Of a stretch of DNA of 64,000 bases, positions 39,123-60,616 are shown in pieces. Location of the stretch: NCBI GenBank assembly GCA_903813345.2, contig CAIIXF020000008.1:5343341-5407340 (forward strand). The letters are read 5' to 3'. Numbering within the stretch: the first letter of the stretch is position 1; each line of letters opens with the position of its first letter. The notes below the pieces were generated by a model. The model worked only from the letters and a program-made list of their open reading frames with translations, ran no database searches and was not told the origin of the DNA. Position numbers and translations under genes: made by a program. The stretch is from Owenia fusiformis (taxonomy: Eukaryota; Annelida; Polychaeta; Sabellida; Oweniidae).

Positions 39123-40654
39123 AAGGCATTAACATGACAAAATGTCACCACCTAGTTGCTCACAATATTATGAGTTCAAACTTAAGTCAGATTTGAATTT
39201 CTGAGAACTTGTAAAGTCAAATTTGAGCTTCTGAAAAGATGTAGATGATTTTGACCTTTTTTGACCTTGAGAAGGTCATTGAAGGTCAAATGTCAAATCT
39301 TAATCTGTTTTGAAGTCAGATTTGAATTTCTGAGAACATGTAGATGATTTTGAAAAAAAAAATTAGTCAATTTGAAGCAAGTTGAAAAAAGACCTGTTTG
39401 ACCTTTTTTGACATTGAGAAGGTCATTGAAGGTCAAATGTCAAATCTAAAGTCAGATTTGAATTTCTGAGAACATGTAGATGATTTTGAAAAAAAATTTA
39501 ATCAATTTGAAGCAAGTTGAAAAAAGACCTTTTTGACCTTTTTTGACTTTGAGAAGGTCATTGAAGGTCAAATGTCAAATCTTAAGTCAAATCTAAAGTC
39601 AGATTTGAATTTCTGAGAACACGTAGATGATTTTGAAAAAATTTTTTAGTCAATTTGAAGCAAGTTGAAAACAGACCTTTTTGACCTTTTTTGACCTTGA
39701 GAAGGTCATTGAAGGTCAAATGTCAAATCTTAAGTCAGATTTGAATTTCTGAGAACACGTAGATGATTTTGAAAAAAAAATTTAGTCAATTTGAAGCAAG
39801 TTGAAAACAGACCTTTTTGACCTTTTTTGACCTTGAGAAGGTCATTGAAGGTCAAATGTCAAATCTTAGTCAGATTTGAATTTCTGAGAACATGTAGATG
39901 ATTTTGAAAAAAAATTTTAGTCAATTTGAAGCAAGTTGAAAAAAGACCTTTTTGACCTTTTTTGACTTTGAGAAGGTCAAATGTCAAATCTGAAGTCAAA
40001 TCTAAAGTCAGATTTGAATTTCTGAGAACACGTAGATGATTTTGAAAATTTTTTTTAGTCAATTTGAAGCAAGTTGAAAACAGACCTTTTTGACCTTTTT
40101 TGACCTTGAGAAGGTCATTGAAGGTCAAATGTCAAATCTTAAGTCAGATTTGAATTTCTGAGAACACGTAGATGATTTTGAAAAAAAAATTTAGTCAATT
40201 TGAAGCAAGTTGAAAACAGACCTTTTTGACCTTTTTTGACCTTGAGAAGGTCATTGAAGGTCAAATGTCAAATCTAAAGTCAGATTTGAAGGTCAAATGT
40301 CAAATCTAAAGTCAGATTTGAATTTCTGAGAACATGTAGATGATTTTGAAAAAAAATTTAGTCAATGTGAAGCAAGTTGAAAAAAGACCTTTTTGACCTT
40401 GAGAAGGTCATTGAAGGTCAAATGTCAAATCTGAAGTCAGATTTGAACTTCTGAGAACATGTAGATGATTTAGAAAAAAATTGAAGTCAGTCTAAACAGT
40501 ATTTGTTAAGTTATAGGAAGTTGTAAGAAATTGTTACAGACGCCGGACGCCAACCGCCGGACGCCGGACGCCAACCACCAACCGCCAACCACCAACCGCC
40601 GTCGCAAAAAAACGGAGACCATAACAATATGTCACCACTTTTGGTGGTGACATA
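39123..40654 (+). mobile_element. long GTCACCACC-family MITE with internal tandem array
   Basis: The left end AAGGCATTAACATGACAAAA then TGTCACCACCT and the right end GTCACCACTTTTGGTGGTGA then CATAA match the short family members. Between them lie about ten tandem units of roughly 135 bp, each with GTCAGATTTGAATTTCTGAG, GTAGATGATTTTGAAAAA and GACCTTGAGAAGGTCATTGA. Before the right end a second simple repeat built on CGCCGGACGC and CCAACCACCAACCGCC occurs. Open frames here are array artefacts. Confidence 0.9.
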
Positions 40655-41885
40655 AAAAGCCGTGTCTGTGGAACGGGCATGAAGGAAGAATACGCATGCT
40701 GCTATCCCCGGACAGAGCCCCAGATGTGCAGCTGAGATGTGACGTCACTCAAAACAATGCAAATTGCAGATTGAATAGAGCATGGTCGTGCATCTATGGA
40801 GAATTAGAGAACGTTCTATATTGGCTATGCTGCATTCTGATTGGTTGAGAAATTCGAATAGAGCACGGTCATGTTTGAATAAGTGTTAAATTTTTATTCA
40901 CTGTTGACATTCAAAGTAATACAACTAGCTACCCTTGAACTGCAACCCTAGATTGGTACATCTAACATATCATGTTCAATTGATACAGCTTTATATGAGA
41001 AAAGGCTTCTCAAATTGAGACATTCATGCATTCATTTCATGGTTTTTAAGCAAAACTTTTTGGGCTGTAAAAACGTTTTGCAAATCAACTTAAAGCACAA
41101 AGAAATAGTGCCATGTCGATGAAATGTTACTCAAAAACTCAAAAAATGCAATTTATCCAGAATTCAGAGTCGATAATTCGGGGCTTGATTTATGCCTTAA
41201 ACATCTGAAATGACTACTTCCTATTAAATATATTTTGAGTCACTATAAATACTGACATGGAATTCTTTGAAGAATGGCTTTCCTCAGATTCACTGTGTTC
41301 TATTATAGAATCCAGGCCCATAACCTGCTTTTGCAAAGGGGGATTTAGGGGGGGGGGTTCACTTTTCGAAAAAATTACATTTGACAACTTTGGTCCAAAA
41401 CAACTTAAAAGTCCTCAGAATGGTGATAAACTGGATGATTTTGCATGATCTTTTGGCTATGAGCCTGGAATCTTACAAATGAGGTCCAATCCGGCATTCT
41501 CCCTCACAAAGCTCAAGTTGGACTATATTGTTTGCAATGGAGAATTCCATTAATATTCAATTAACCACTACTCCATTATTCAATATCAAATTCAACAGCA
41601 AATATTCTGAAAATGTTCACTAAGGGATCAATGCTACTGAACTGACTTTGAAATGAGCCAGTATTAATAAGAGATGAGCTGAAAGCTGGAAGAATGAATC
41701 TTTCTAGAGAAGTCCACCAAGCATTCTTCTGTTGAACATTTCCATATATCAGGCCACTGTGTCCTTTTATGGAATTTATTGTGGAATTTATGGAGTCCAA
41801 TATAATCCCAGATGACAGCTAGCTATGTCCAATGATCTCAGAAAGGTTGTCTGGTCGCTACTTTGAAAATCAACAGTGATTAGGG
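40655..41885. other. NAA20 3' flank
   Basis: No gene. A G-rich element fragment lies at about 41320-41450. A minus-strand AATAAA at 41775-41780, about 106 nt past the NAA20 stop, is the likely polyadenylation signal. Confidence 0.5.
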
Positions 41886-44319
41886 TTATTCCAAGTCATC
41901 TGGCCTTACAGGGTGTTTTAACGGTATAACAGATTTCTTTTCTTTATCTTGACTCAGTGCTTTCCTCATATCTGGAAAACAAGGGAAATATCATCTTAAA
42001 TGATACAAAAAGAGAAATGAATTTTTACAACAGAAGCTCTAGTCAACTGAAGAAGTCACCAGATGGTGGCAAAACAGAACAACAGAAAAACAGAAAATTA
42101 ATACAAGTATACATTTTTTGTTCAGATTTCAATCCAAATCCATAAGGTGTCTCATTTATTTTAACTTACATTGATTGTAAGGAAACAAATTGTTTTCACT
42201 CTGACTGAAATATTTCTATGCCACCTTTTCCACAAGTTTCAAACAAAACTTTGAAGGAAAAAACTAGGAACTTCCTCTATGGCATGCCTAAGAGACATCT
42301 ATTAGTAATCTAAAGCAAGAAAACCATATGGCTTACATGAGTTAGAGTTAGGACTCATTACGATGTTAATATGTTTTTGTATATGTAGACTAAGGTGGAA
42401 CTGGGTAAATTCTATATATTCTCTGATATCTCAGAAATGTGTCCACATTGGGGAGATGTTCAAAATAACTGGGTGTTCACTTATTGTCCTCCCTTGGAAC
42501 TCACCAAAGGCATCTTCATTTTTTGACAGACGTTGAAATATTGACCCAGCCCCTAATATTGTGCTCCATATGAACTTACCAAATGCATCTTCGTCCACTT
42601 CCCCAGAATAATACTCTATCACTCTTCTATAAACTGTGTATCCAAGGCGCTCATACATCGCTATGGCAACTGTGTTAGAAACTCGTACAAAGAGATCCAC
42701 AAAATAGCATTTTTTCCTACAAGTAAAGGAAATGAACAATTTGAAGACACTCATCCAAATATCTTGAAAGCCCATGGTATTATTGTTGATCAATAAAAAT
42801 AGGTAAATGATATGATACCATTGTACCCAAGTCCCATTTTATAAGATCAGTAAAATTTCCCATACTTTCCAACAAAAATAGAATTTGTGATATTGCATTA
42901 TTTAATTCGGAAATTTTTCAAAACCCATATATGTGGTTAGAAAAAATGGCAATTCTCATCAACCAGAACTTTATCTCAGTGCTGGCAGTGTCTCCCAGTC
43001 CAGTTGTCATCGCCACCCCATCACCACTATAGGTAGGGGCAAAACAGAAACCTGCTGAAAGGCTGGGAACTTACTTATCAGATGTTTCTTCCAGATTCTT
43101 CATTAGACGAGCAGCGAGTCCTAAACGTCTGTACTCGGGAGCAACTGTGAGGGCAGTCACATGACCATGCCAGTTTTCCTTTGTACCCTCTGCCTTTCCC
43201 ATGACTAAAACAATTAAGAGTGATACGGTCTTGACTCTGTTTTTGAACAATGGGTTTCCCATAATCTGCATTATCATTTGAGACTTAAATCTTTTCATTG
43301 GATTTATAGTTTCAACAAGGTATAGAACATGTAGAATACTGCTGAATGTATAATAATGATGTATCCTTTTAAAAGTGTTGTACATTTAAATGTCAGGAAA
43401 AACCATGCACAGTACACTATATTTGTGTTCTGTTGTATAAAAAGTGATTCCAATTAATAAATAAATAGATAAAAAAATGTGTAGCCATAATTGTGGTTCA
43501 CTCTGTACTTACTGTATCCCATGATCTGGCCTGTAGGTGACTCAGCAACTTGGAAGAACTCGGGCCATCTAGCCAGATACTGCATGTAAAATGGAAGGCC
43601 ATACTAGTTGTGTTAAGGATTGGTATATGACAGTTCCTGTATCATCAGTAATATTTTCCCTGTTTTTCCCCTCTTGAATGTAGAAAAATATATTACTACT
43701 GCATAATTAAGATATTAGGAGAAGATAATGTTTTCATGATTTAAAGAATCTATTTTTGTGAAAGGATACTGTCTCTGTCAATCGATCCAAGTTGCTGAAA
43801 TGTAAATATAAACACATGTGGATTACTGTGTAAATATACTTTCTTTTAATGTCCAGCCAAGTTCACTCAGAGGCAGGATGTCTTCCTCTTGTGTACATAT
43901 GATAACAGATCCCAGATAACTGTTTGCAATACATTTATCAAGGCCAGGGGTATGGTGGCTGAGTGATTCACATAAAAGGGTGCTGTGTGTCAACAGGCCC
44001 GTAGCCAAGGGGGGTTCGCAGGGTTCGGGCGAACTCCCCCCTGGCCAAAAATTCTTTCAAAATCATGCAGTTTTTCACCATTTTAGCCATATTTGGACCA
44101 AAATTGTCAAATGTAAACCCCCCCTTGGCAAATCCTGGCTACGGGCCTGGTCAATGTACTTGTTTGTTTATGTAAGATGATATGCATATAAAAGAACATA
44201 AGGATGAACATATAAAAGGACATAAGGCCAGATCAATACCTATGTTTAATTAAAAAAGTTACTCACACACTGTTAAACTTGAACATGTCATCACAGGTGA
44301 ATGGCCTTATGGTTGTCAT
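41886..44319 (-). CDS. NAA20: NAA20, catalytic subunit of N-terminal acetyltransferase B
   Basis: Transfers acetyl from acetyl-CoA to the N-terminus of nascent proteins starting Met-Asp/Glu/Asn/Gln, working with NAA25 at the ribosome. Six coding exons in order: 44267-44319, 43770-43794 (a 25-nt microexon), 43513-43603, 43075-43204, 42580-42716, 41886-41971. They sum to 522 nt, 173 residues; human is 178. The start MTTIRPFTCDDMFKFN, the GNAT acetyl-CoA motif APEYRRLGLAARLM, the strand DLFVRVSNTVAIAMYERLGY and the end KKSVIPLKHPVRPDDLE match the family throughout. Splice sites are GT-AG. A palindromic element sits in intron 1 (43994-44149). A second, in-frame splice donor 75 nt beyond the end of exon 5 is described separately. 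Confidence 0.96.
42505..42579 (-). other. NAA20: possible 25-residue alternative extension of NAA20 exon 5
   Basis: The normal exon end GAAGATGCATTTG/GTAAGTTC is echoed 75 nt further on as GAAGATGCCTTTG/GTGAGTTC. The frame stays open between the two donors, so use of the second would insert 25 residues ending NEDAF before DMRKAL. Whether it is used is unknown. Confidence 0.5.
43994..44149. mobile_element. foldback element with CAGGCCCGTAGCCA ends
   Basis: Begins CAGGCCCGTAGCCAAGGGGG and ends with its near-complement CCTGGCTACGGGCCTGG. It lies in NAA20 intron 1. Related fragments occur near 8.6, 27.0, 32.1 and 41.3 kb. Confidence 0.8.
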
Positions 44320-45032
44320 GGTGACAGTTGTATAATCACTCCTTTCTTTCTATAGAGCTGTGACTTAGTTCATTATCTAAACCGGCTATTTCTAAAATTA
44401 AACGACAATAATTGTTATAGTTACAGTAAATACCTATACAGGGTTGTTAAACCGAATGGATTCAAATACACGGCACTAAAAAGGTATGAATCCAATGTGA
44501 TAAGCACACCTTTTTTTATTTATATCAGTAGCAATAGGAAATAGATGGTTCAAGATGATAAAAAACATGAAGACTAGACAATAACAATCCAAAAATATAG
44601 TTAGTCTGACTGAATCTTTTGTCAAGTGAGAAATAGAGGTTCTTGTATGAGTACCTGTGCAAGATCGTCCATTCTTGATGAGCTTTGATAATTCTTCTTT
44701 TATCGAGTCGAAGACGAGATAAAGAAACATTATCAAAGCGAGTCAAGAATGGATGATATTGCACAGGTACAAGTACAAGAAAAGTTTTCTCAAGATAGTC
44801 TATGATATGTACTCTTCAATGATGTTGAAGTTAGAAATATCAGACAGGGCTGCAAACTAAAATTTCTTTCTATTCTCAATATGTTTTAGTAAGGTCAAGT
44901 TCATTAGCTTTGTTCATCAGCTTGAGTGCAGTCTGATTTTATGTCTGACAGTGGAGTGGTGGACCATCATATGGTTTTGTACATGTCATGTAATAATTAC
45001 ACATGTCAGTACATGGAATAGTCTGTACAGTG
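44320..45032. promoter_or_regulatory. NAA20 upstream region
   Basis: Should hold the NAA20 promoter and leader near its left end. The rest includes the palindromic MITE at 44640-44781. No motif is assigned. Confidence 0.35.
44640..44781 (-). mobile_element. 142-bp palindromic MITE, copy 2
   Basis: The reverse complement of the copy at 14288-14428 with few changes, for example CATTCTTGATGAGCTTTGAT and TTGCACAGGTACAAGTACAA. Confidence 0.75.
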
Positions 45033-45310
45033 GGAGACATTAATGAACCTCAACCATCAAAAGTTGTCACAATAAGCTAAATTCTAAGTTTCATGTCTCA
45101 AACTCTCCCAAGCGGTAGACAAATAATTCCCGCTCACTTTAGTAGCACAATAAATGAATCCAAAGCTTACCTGCAAATGATGGATAAATTCCTACCTAAT
45201 CGAACGAATGTTTTCATGGATCACCATGTGATCCAAGGTGGATTGACTCCCAGAATGCAACATCAGTTAACCTTATTTACTCGTGACAAGTTTCAAAATG
45301 GCGGAACGGC
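45033..45310 (-). repeat. dispersed repeat, copy 2
   Basis: Reverse-complement partner of 3374-3663, sharing CAACCATCAAAAGTTGTCAC and CACAATAAATGAATCCAAAG. The two copies differ by scattered changes and small indels. Confidence 0.75.
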
Positions 45311-45401
45311 ATTTTGAAAGCTGGCACATGTCATGTTCAACATTTGAAGAGTCAGCATTTACATGTGAATATCGCTTCAAATGTTTAAATTCCTATTTGT
45401 C

Positions 45402-46984
45402 ATTGGTTAAGGTAATATGGAAGTTAACAGGAAATGACAAAACAGGAAGTGACAAATTTTTTTGCATTTTTAGACATTTTTTAACAAAGATAACAGAGTT
45501 GTGTGTTGACCTCCAGTCGATTCAACTAGTTCCAAATACCATTTACAGGTCCAGGATCACAATGTGCAGGGTCAGAATGACCCTAAACATGATGAAATAA
45601 CCTTTTTAGCCCTTTGAAAGTGTGACTGAAAAAAAGCTAAAAGTAGGAGCTAGGGAAGGTCACTGAACAGAATCTTTTGAATTTTTCAGAAAATGTGCCT
45701 AATATAACGCTCTAACTGATACAATCTTTGAAATTTTAGAAAATTGTCTTAAACAAAAATGGCAGTCATAAAAAGGAAAATAAATCGCTTTTAAAATTAG
45801 TTTTTTCATTTTTTTTTCTTTTTCCATGAATGATATCAAATTTTCAAAGATTGTATCATTTAGAGCAGTATATTGGGCACATTTTCTGAAAAATTCAAAA
45901 GATTCTGTTCAGTGACCTTTCCTACTCTCCTACTTTTAGCTTTTTTTCAGTCACATTTTCATAGGCACGCCCGGTGATCGTAGAATTGGGACGGAGGGGG
46001 AGCAGGCAATTTCTGCTAGAAATTTCAACAAATCTGGAAGATTTATTTTTTAAAGAAGAAGTTTACTATTGAATTGCTAAATAAATAGGCTCACGGTATT
46101 GTAAAATATGTTAGGTATTCTAGGATTTTTTTTCAACCGATACTCTTTTAGGGTATAAGATCTATTAAAAAGGCGCAACGCACCAACGTGCAAAAGTCAA
46201 TGTTGTTGCTATAAATGAAGCAACAATGGTGTACATGACCTGTAATAAATACTTGTAAGTGACATTATCGTCACAAAATTAATGTTATTGCTGACTTTGT
46301 AAAATAAGTTTCCATAGGTGAAATAAAAAATAATCTAAAATAATTTTGGGACGGAGGGGGGGGAGCAATATGTATTAAGACATGATACATATTGCTCCCC
46401 CCTCCGTCCCATAATTATTTTCGATTATTTTTTATTTTACGTATTGAAACTTATTTTATAAATTCAGCAATGGCATTAATTTAGTTATGATATCGTCACT
46501 TACAAGTATTTAATACAGGTCGTGTAGACCATTGTTGCTTGATTTATAGCTAAAACGTTGATTTGTGTCTGTTGGTTGCCTCGCGCCTTTTTTAATAGAT
46601 CTCATATCTTAGATGCCTATCGTTTCAGAAAAAATCCCAGAAGACCTAACATATTTTACCATACCATGCGTCTATCAATTCAGCAATTCAATAGTAAACT
46701 TTTTCTTGAAAAAACAAATCTCTCAGATTTGTTGAATTTTCTTGCAGAAATTGCCACGATCACCGGGCGTGATAGGGCAGAAAACGTTATTTCATCATGT
46801 TTAGGGTCATTCTGACCATAAACATTGTGATCCTGGACCTGTAAATGGTATTTGGAACTAGTTGAATTGACTGGAGGTCAAAACAGAACTCAGTTATCTT
46901 TGTTCAAAAAATGTCTAAAAATGCCCAAAAAATTGTCACTTCCTGTTTTGTCATTTCCTGTTAAGTTCCATAGCACCTTAATGG
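45402..46984. mobile_element. 1.6-kb foldback element
   Basis: Outer ends TTGGTTAAGGT and ACCTTAATGG pair. Further in, GGAAATGACAAAACAGGAAG pairs with CTTCCTGTTTTGTCATTTCC, and AGGTCCAGGATCACAATG with CATTGTGATCCTGGACCT. At the centre (46380) the arms AGCAATATGTAT and ATACATATTGCT face each other. The left arm is about 370 bp longer, accounted for by a separate inverted repeat at 45612-45962. No protein gene is seen inside. Confidence 0.85.
45612..45962. mobile_element. 350-bp foldback nested in the larger one
   Basis: GACTGAAAAAAAGCTAAAAG pairs with CTTTTAGCTTTTTTTCAGTC, and AACAGAATCTTTTGAATTTT with AAAATTCAAAAGATTCTGTT. Present only in the left arm of the larger inverted repeat, so inserted after that repeat formed. 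Confidence 0.85.
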
Positions 46985-49364
46985 TAAATTCTATACGGCA
47001 TATGGTAAACGGCGAACAGACATAGGCCTACGTATGGACAGAAACAGGAATATTGTTTTCCTGTAAAATTGGTCAGTGTCAAATCAGGCTTTTTTTATTT
47101 TGGTCGGTCTTTTACATAGTGGTCGGTCTTTTACATATTTTTTTCAAACCCTGTTTTGAGGCTACCTATGGAAAACACCGAACGGTCGGTGGTCGGTGGG
47201 GTCGGTCTTTTCCGTAAACCCCTAAATTCACTGAGGTAAGAATTTATGAAATATGTGGCAGAATGTCTTTTTCATAGTGTTAGTAATTATTTATGTTCAC
47301 CACTGTCTGTAGCCTAGGCCTAGTGACTATTTAAAGAACATTAAATTAAAAATCATATAAATGCCCTTAGGCTAGTCATAAAAAATTATGAACAGCAAAA
47401 AATGTAATTGTTAAAAACTGCACTTAAGGTACAGCTGGAAAGTAACATTTTGGTAAAAAATTGCTATACCTGCACATGTTATTTTCTGGTACTAAATAAA
47501 GTATGAAGGCATGTGTCAATTTCCTTGCTTTTTTCAGGAAAGTATCATTACATTGTCTTCTTTTAGAATATCTGGTAGGGGTTCAATGGGAACTCCAGGA
47601 AATTCTGATATTCCAGTCAACACAGAAGCTTCCATTGACCTGTTTCCAGATATTCTAAAAGTAAACAGTGTAATGATACTTTCCTGAAAAAAGCAAGGAA
47701 ATACACACATGACTTCATAGTCTACTTAATTTTGTACCAGAAAATAACATGTATAGCAATTTTTTACCAAAATGTTACTTTCCAGCTGAACCAGTTTTAC
47801 ACGAGATTTGATCGTGACGTGAAAGTATTCAATTTCATCATGAAGAGTTCTATAAGACAAATGACTTTGTTACCTTAAAATATGACTAAACTGCTAAACT
47901 GTATCCGAAACGTGAAATTTTTGATTGTTTTCCAAATCAGAACAGCTTGATAAAGCTAAAACCGCTACAGCGAAATTTAACTTTTGACAGGAACATACAT
48001 TATTGCTCAACAAATAATCGATGTAGCGAAATGATGGTGCCCAATTGATTTTGATAATGATAATTCACAGTATGTTGATGTAACATTACTTATATCATAC
48101 CTGTATACCAATTATGAAGAACGAAGGTTCCTTTATTATCCAGATCATTGTTTTCCCTGAGTTTTCATAAGTAGGAGAAGTGCTAGATTATCCTTCATGT
48201 TTCAGTGTCAAAATAAGGGACTTTGTTCTAGTGCAAAACTTGATGCTACACGTACGATATGATGTAAAGGGCCAATGGATAAAATTTTCATCCTAAATAA
48301 TATTTTTAATTCATGTGACGCTTAACTGACACAATCAAGAAACTTGGACACAAACCTTTTCTGAGGACAAAAAAGCTTGAAAATATTCCTTGCCTAGGAA
48401 CACGGTGTAGGAAGCAGTATAAGTTCCAACTTGAAAAAATGAATTAAAAAGGCAACATATTCATTAATTTTTAATGCTCTAATAACAAAAAAGGTTTATA
48501 TCCAAATCATTCATTGTGTCAGTCATATATCATATGAATCAAAAATGGTTTAGGTTTATTTTGAATAACAATTTTTAGCCATTGAAGCTTTATCTTATGA
48601 TCAGCCAGTTGGATGGATTTTGGCTCTTAATCTGTTAATGGGCTACTGCTGATCATCTATGTGTATTACACAAACAGGTACCTACTTCATGTACAGATCA
48701 CTGCTGATATAGCACATATACTTAATCAAATTAGATTTTTGAAAAAAACATTGCAGAAATCTCCAAATGAAATGGGTCACTGCATGTGTGCAAAAATATG
48801 CAGGTCACTGCTGATGAACTTCATGTACAAATCAAAGAAAATTGTTGAAACAGGAATTTACCATTGAAAAACAAAGATAAGTTGTGTGTTTTATGTTTTT
48901 TATATATTTTATTTTATTGCAGCCTCAGTTCACTACACAATTGTAGCTAGTACAATAAACATTGTATCTTGTACAATGGACATTGTATATTGTACAGTAA
49001 ACATTATATCTCTTACATAAAATAATTCATGCACATTTATCAATATGCAGCTTACATTAAAAATGCTCATAATTATAACAGCATTTTTAAGTCAGTCTTC
49101 TGTACATCCTGAAGGAACATGGCTGAGGAACATTACTGTACAAAAGACTGTCTGACAATACTTTCAAAAAGGAAGAATGAAAGAATGTTAATTTTTAATT
49201 TTAACATCCTGTCGTACAAGTAAACGGTAAGTACAAACAAAAGTAAGGAATTCAGAGGTCTTATATAAAATGAGATTTTGAATTTACTCTGTTTATTGTG
49301 TTTCACGAAATCATTTAGATTCATTGTAAGAAATGATGAACATAAATCATCCACTTCATATAGT
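46985..49364. other. intergenic stretch left of SRP54
   Basis: Contains the foldback at 47429-47792 and a short repeat of TTGTACAATGGACATTGTA type at 48930-49020. No gene is seen. A minus-strand AATAAA at 49292-49297 could serve the short SRP54 isoform. Confidence 0.5.
47429..47792. mobile_element. 364-bp foldback element
   Basis: GCTGGAAAGTAACATTTTGG and CTTTTTTCAGGAAAGTATCA on the left pair with CCAAAATGTTACTTTCCAGC and TGATACTTTCCTGAAAAAAG on the right; centre near 47610. Confidence 0.85.
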
Positions 49365-49438
49365 CTATTTAGGCATCTGTGGGTTCCCAGCGCCTTGTTG
49401 CATTTTCTGCATCATACTATTTAGCCCAGCAAATCCTC
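49365..49438 (-). CDS. SRP54: alternative last exon of SRP54
   Basis: After a TTTAG acceptor, an exon in the same phase as the main last exon encodes GGFAGLNSMMQKMQQGAG then NPQMPK and a stop. The main exon encodes GGMSGLQNMMKQFQAGAG in the same place. A protein using it would be 498 residues with a shorter C-terminal tail. An AATAAA follows 68 nt after the stop. Confidence 0.65.
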
Positions 49439-50294
49439 CTAAACACAATACAGTACATATTATGGAACAAATGAATTTGGAAGTTCAATTTGAAATATTT
49501 GTGAGAAACAACCTCCAACTGATTCAATATTGCAGACGTACCGTTCTTATAAGCCCCCTTACCCGCCACACATTTTTCAAAGGGAACTTTTGATATATTT
49601 TAAGAAATGATATTGCGATAGAGAGAAGAGGGCATATAAGGTACAAGTACACATTGGTCTTCATGATTCTCACATATCTGTTCATAATGTAGCTTACTTG
49701 ATATTTCTTAATTCGGACAATCTATGCTTGCACAATCCTTTTACCCTCTCTTCCTAAAAGAGTGCGGTTGGGAAACCATAAACTTGATGACAGATTTTTT
49801 AATGAAAATACATACTAATTAAATATGTACTTTTACTGTAGTTTTACATCCTTAGAACACAGGCCTTGACAACGAAGAAGGAAGATAGTGGATGATGTCT
49901 GGAGCCCTGTGTTTGGAGGATGTAACTTTAAGGCAATTTCCTCCTTTCTTCTTTGCATTCATGAACATGAGAAAGTGGTTGCCCTACACTTTTAACATGT
50001 CAATGAGCACAATATTACAGTATATGTATAGATCAACAGAAGTCAGACAATGAAGAACTTTACGATTAAATTAGGAAAATAATATACTGAACTGTGCAGT
50101 ATAGTAAAATAGCACACTTCACTTTATGATGATGAAAATCACGATGATAGATGAGTCTCAATTTTTTGATTCATGGAATAGGTAGGTAAAGTAATCCTGT
50201 TTAAATTGACACACATTTGGATGTCTGTCTAGGTGTAGTTGTGAATGATCTTCTATTGCCAGGTCACAATATTTAGTCCTTACTCAAAGTCGTA

Positions 50295-50410
50295 ACAATG
50301 TTGTCTGATACACCAATAATGTAAATGACACCATGGACATTGTCTGATACACCAATATGACAAATGACATCATATACATTGTCTGATACACAAATAAGGT
50401 AAAGGACGCC
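50295..50410. repeat. short tandem repeat, period about 45 bp
   Basis: Three copies of a unit with ATTGTCTGATACACCAATA and AAATGACACCAT, just downstream of the SRP54 stop. Confidence 0.75.
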
Positions 50411-50469
50411 ATGTTATGTCCAAAGAATAGAAGACATCCTATTGTATAAAGCTATAAGGAAAGGGTTCA

Positions 50470-59985
<9,516 letters not shown>

Positions 59986-60058
59986 TTATGTTCATTACAC
60001 CATAAACAGTTCTTTTAGTCTCTATTGATACCCTCCAGAATAGATTAATTGCTGTGAC

Positions 60059-60091
60059 CTAGTCCTGAAGGAACTGGTTTTGTTCCGCCAT
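60059..60091 (-). other. short upstream open reading frame in the SRP54 leader
   Basis: The leader exon that continues into the first coding exon appears to start at a TTTCAG acceptor and opens with ATGGCGGAACAAAACC, giving ten codons (MAEQNQFLQD) then a stop about 100 nt before the true start. It might dampen translation. Confidence 0.4.
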
Positions 60092-60346
60092 CTGAAATGT
60101 GAAAATAGTTATCAAACAAAATTAAGATGATGTAACTTCAGTAGCAGTAGGCTAGTTTTGACACAAGCTTGTTACTCAATTCTTCTAACTATTTCTATTT
60201 CTATTTATTAAGATACAACAGGCAATTGTTTGATTTCAGCAAAAACAAAAATATTTTGATTTCCATCACGCTGAAAAATATGAAGAAACAAACTTCCCCC
60301 TAGATTAGAAATCATAATTAAATAACCAAAAACTATATGCCAAAAT

Positions 60347-60616
60347 GCCCTAAGGCGAAGGGGTGTAACGTCAACACCATTTTGGGGTAACTTCGACATG
60401 TGGGGTAACTTCGACACCTTGTTGTTTATTTGCTCTTATTTCCGATCTAGGGGGAAGCCATGTTTTTTTTCTCACGATCTCGCGAGATTTTAATTTTTCC
60501 AGAAATTAAACATGGCGGAAAACGGAAATTCTACTTCTAATACGTAAGTGTCGAAGTTACCCCGTCTATTATGTCAACATTACCCCACACGTCCACATTA
60601 CACCCCTTTGCCCTAA
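60347..60616. mobile_element. 270-bp inverted-repeat element in SRP54 intron 1
   Basis: GGCGAAGGGGTGTAACGTC and GGGGTAACTTCGACA on the left pair with ACATTACACCCCTTTGCCC and TGTCGAAGTTACCCC on the right. It contains a TCTCGCGAGA palindrome at 60478-60487. Confidence 0.75.

Noticed and set aside
39859-40128. Open frame with repeated KVKKGQKGLFSTCFKLTK
   Set aside because: It is the translation of the tandem array in the long MITE; the same peptide recurs at 51269-51541 only because the array does.
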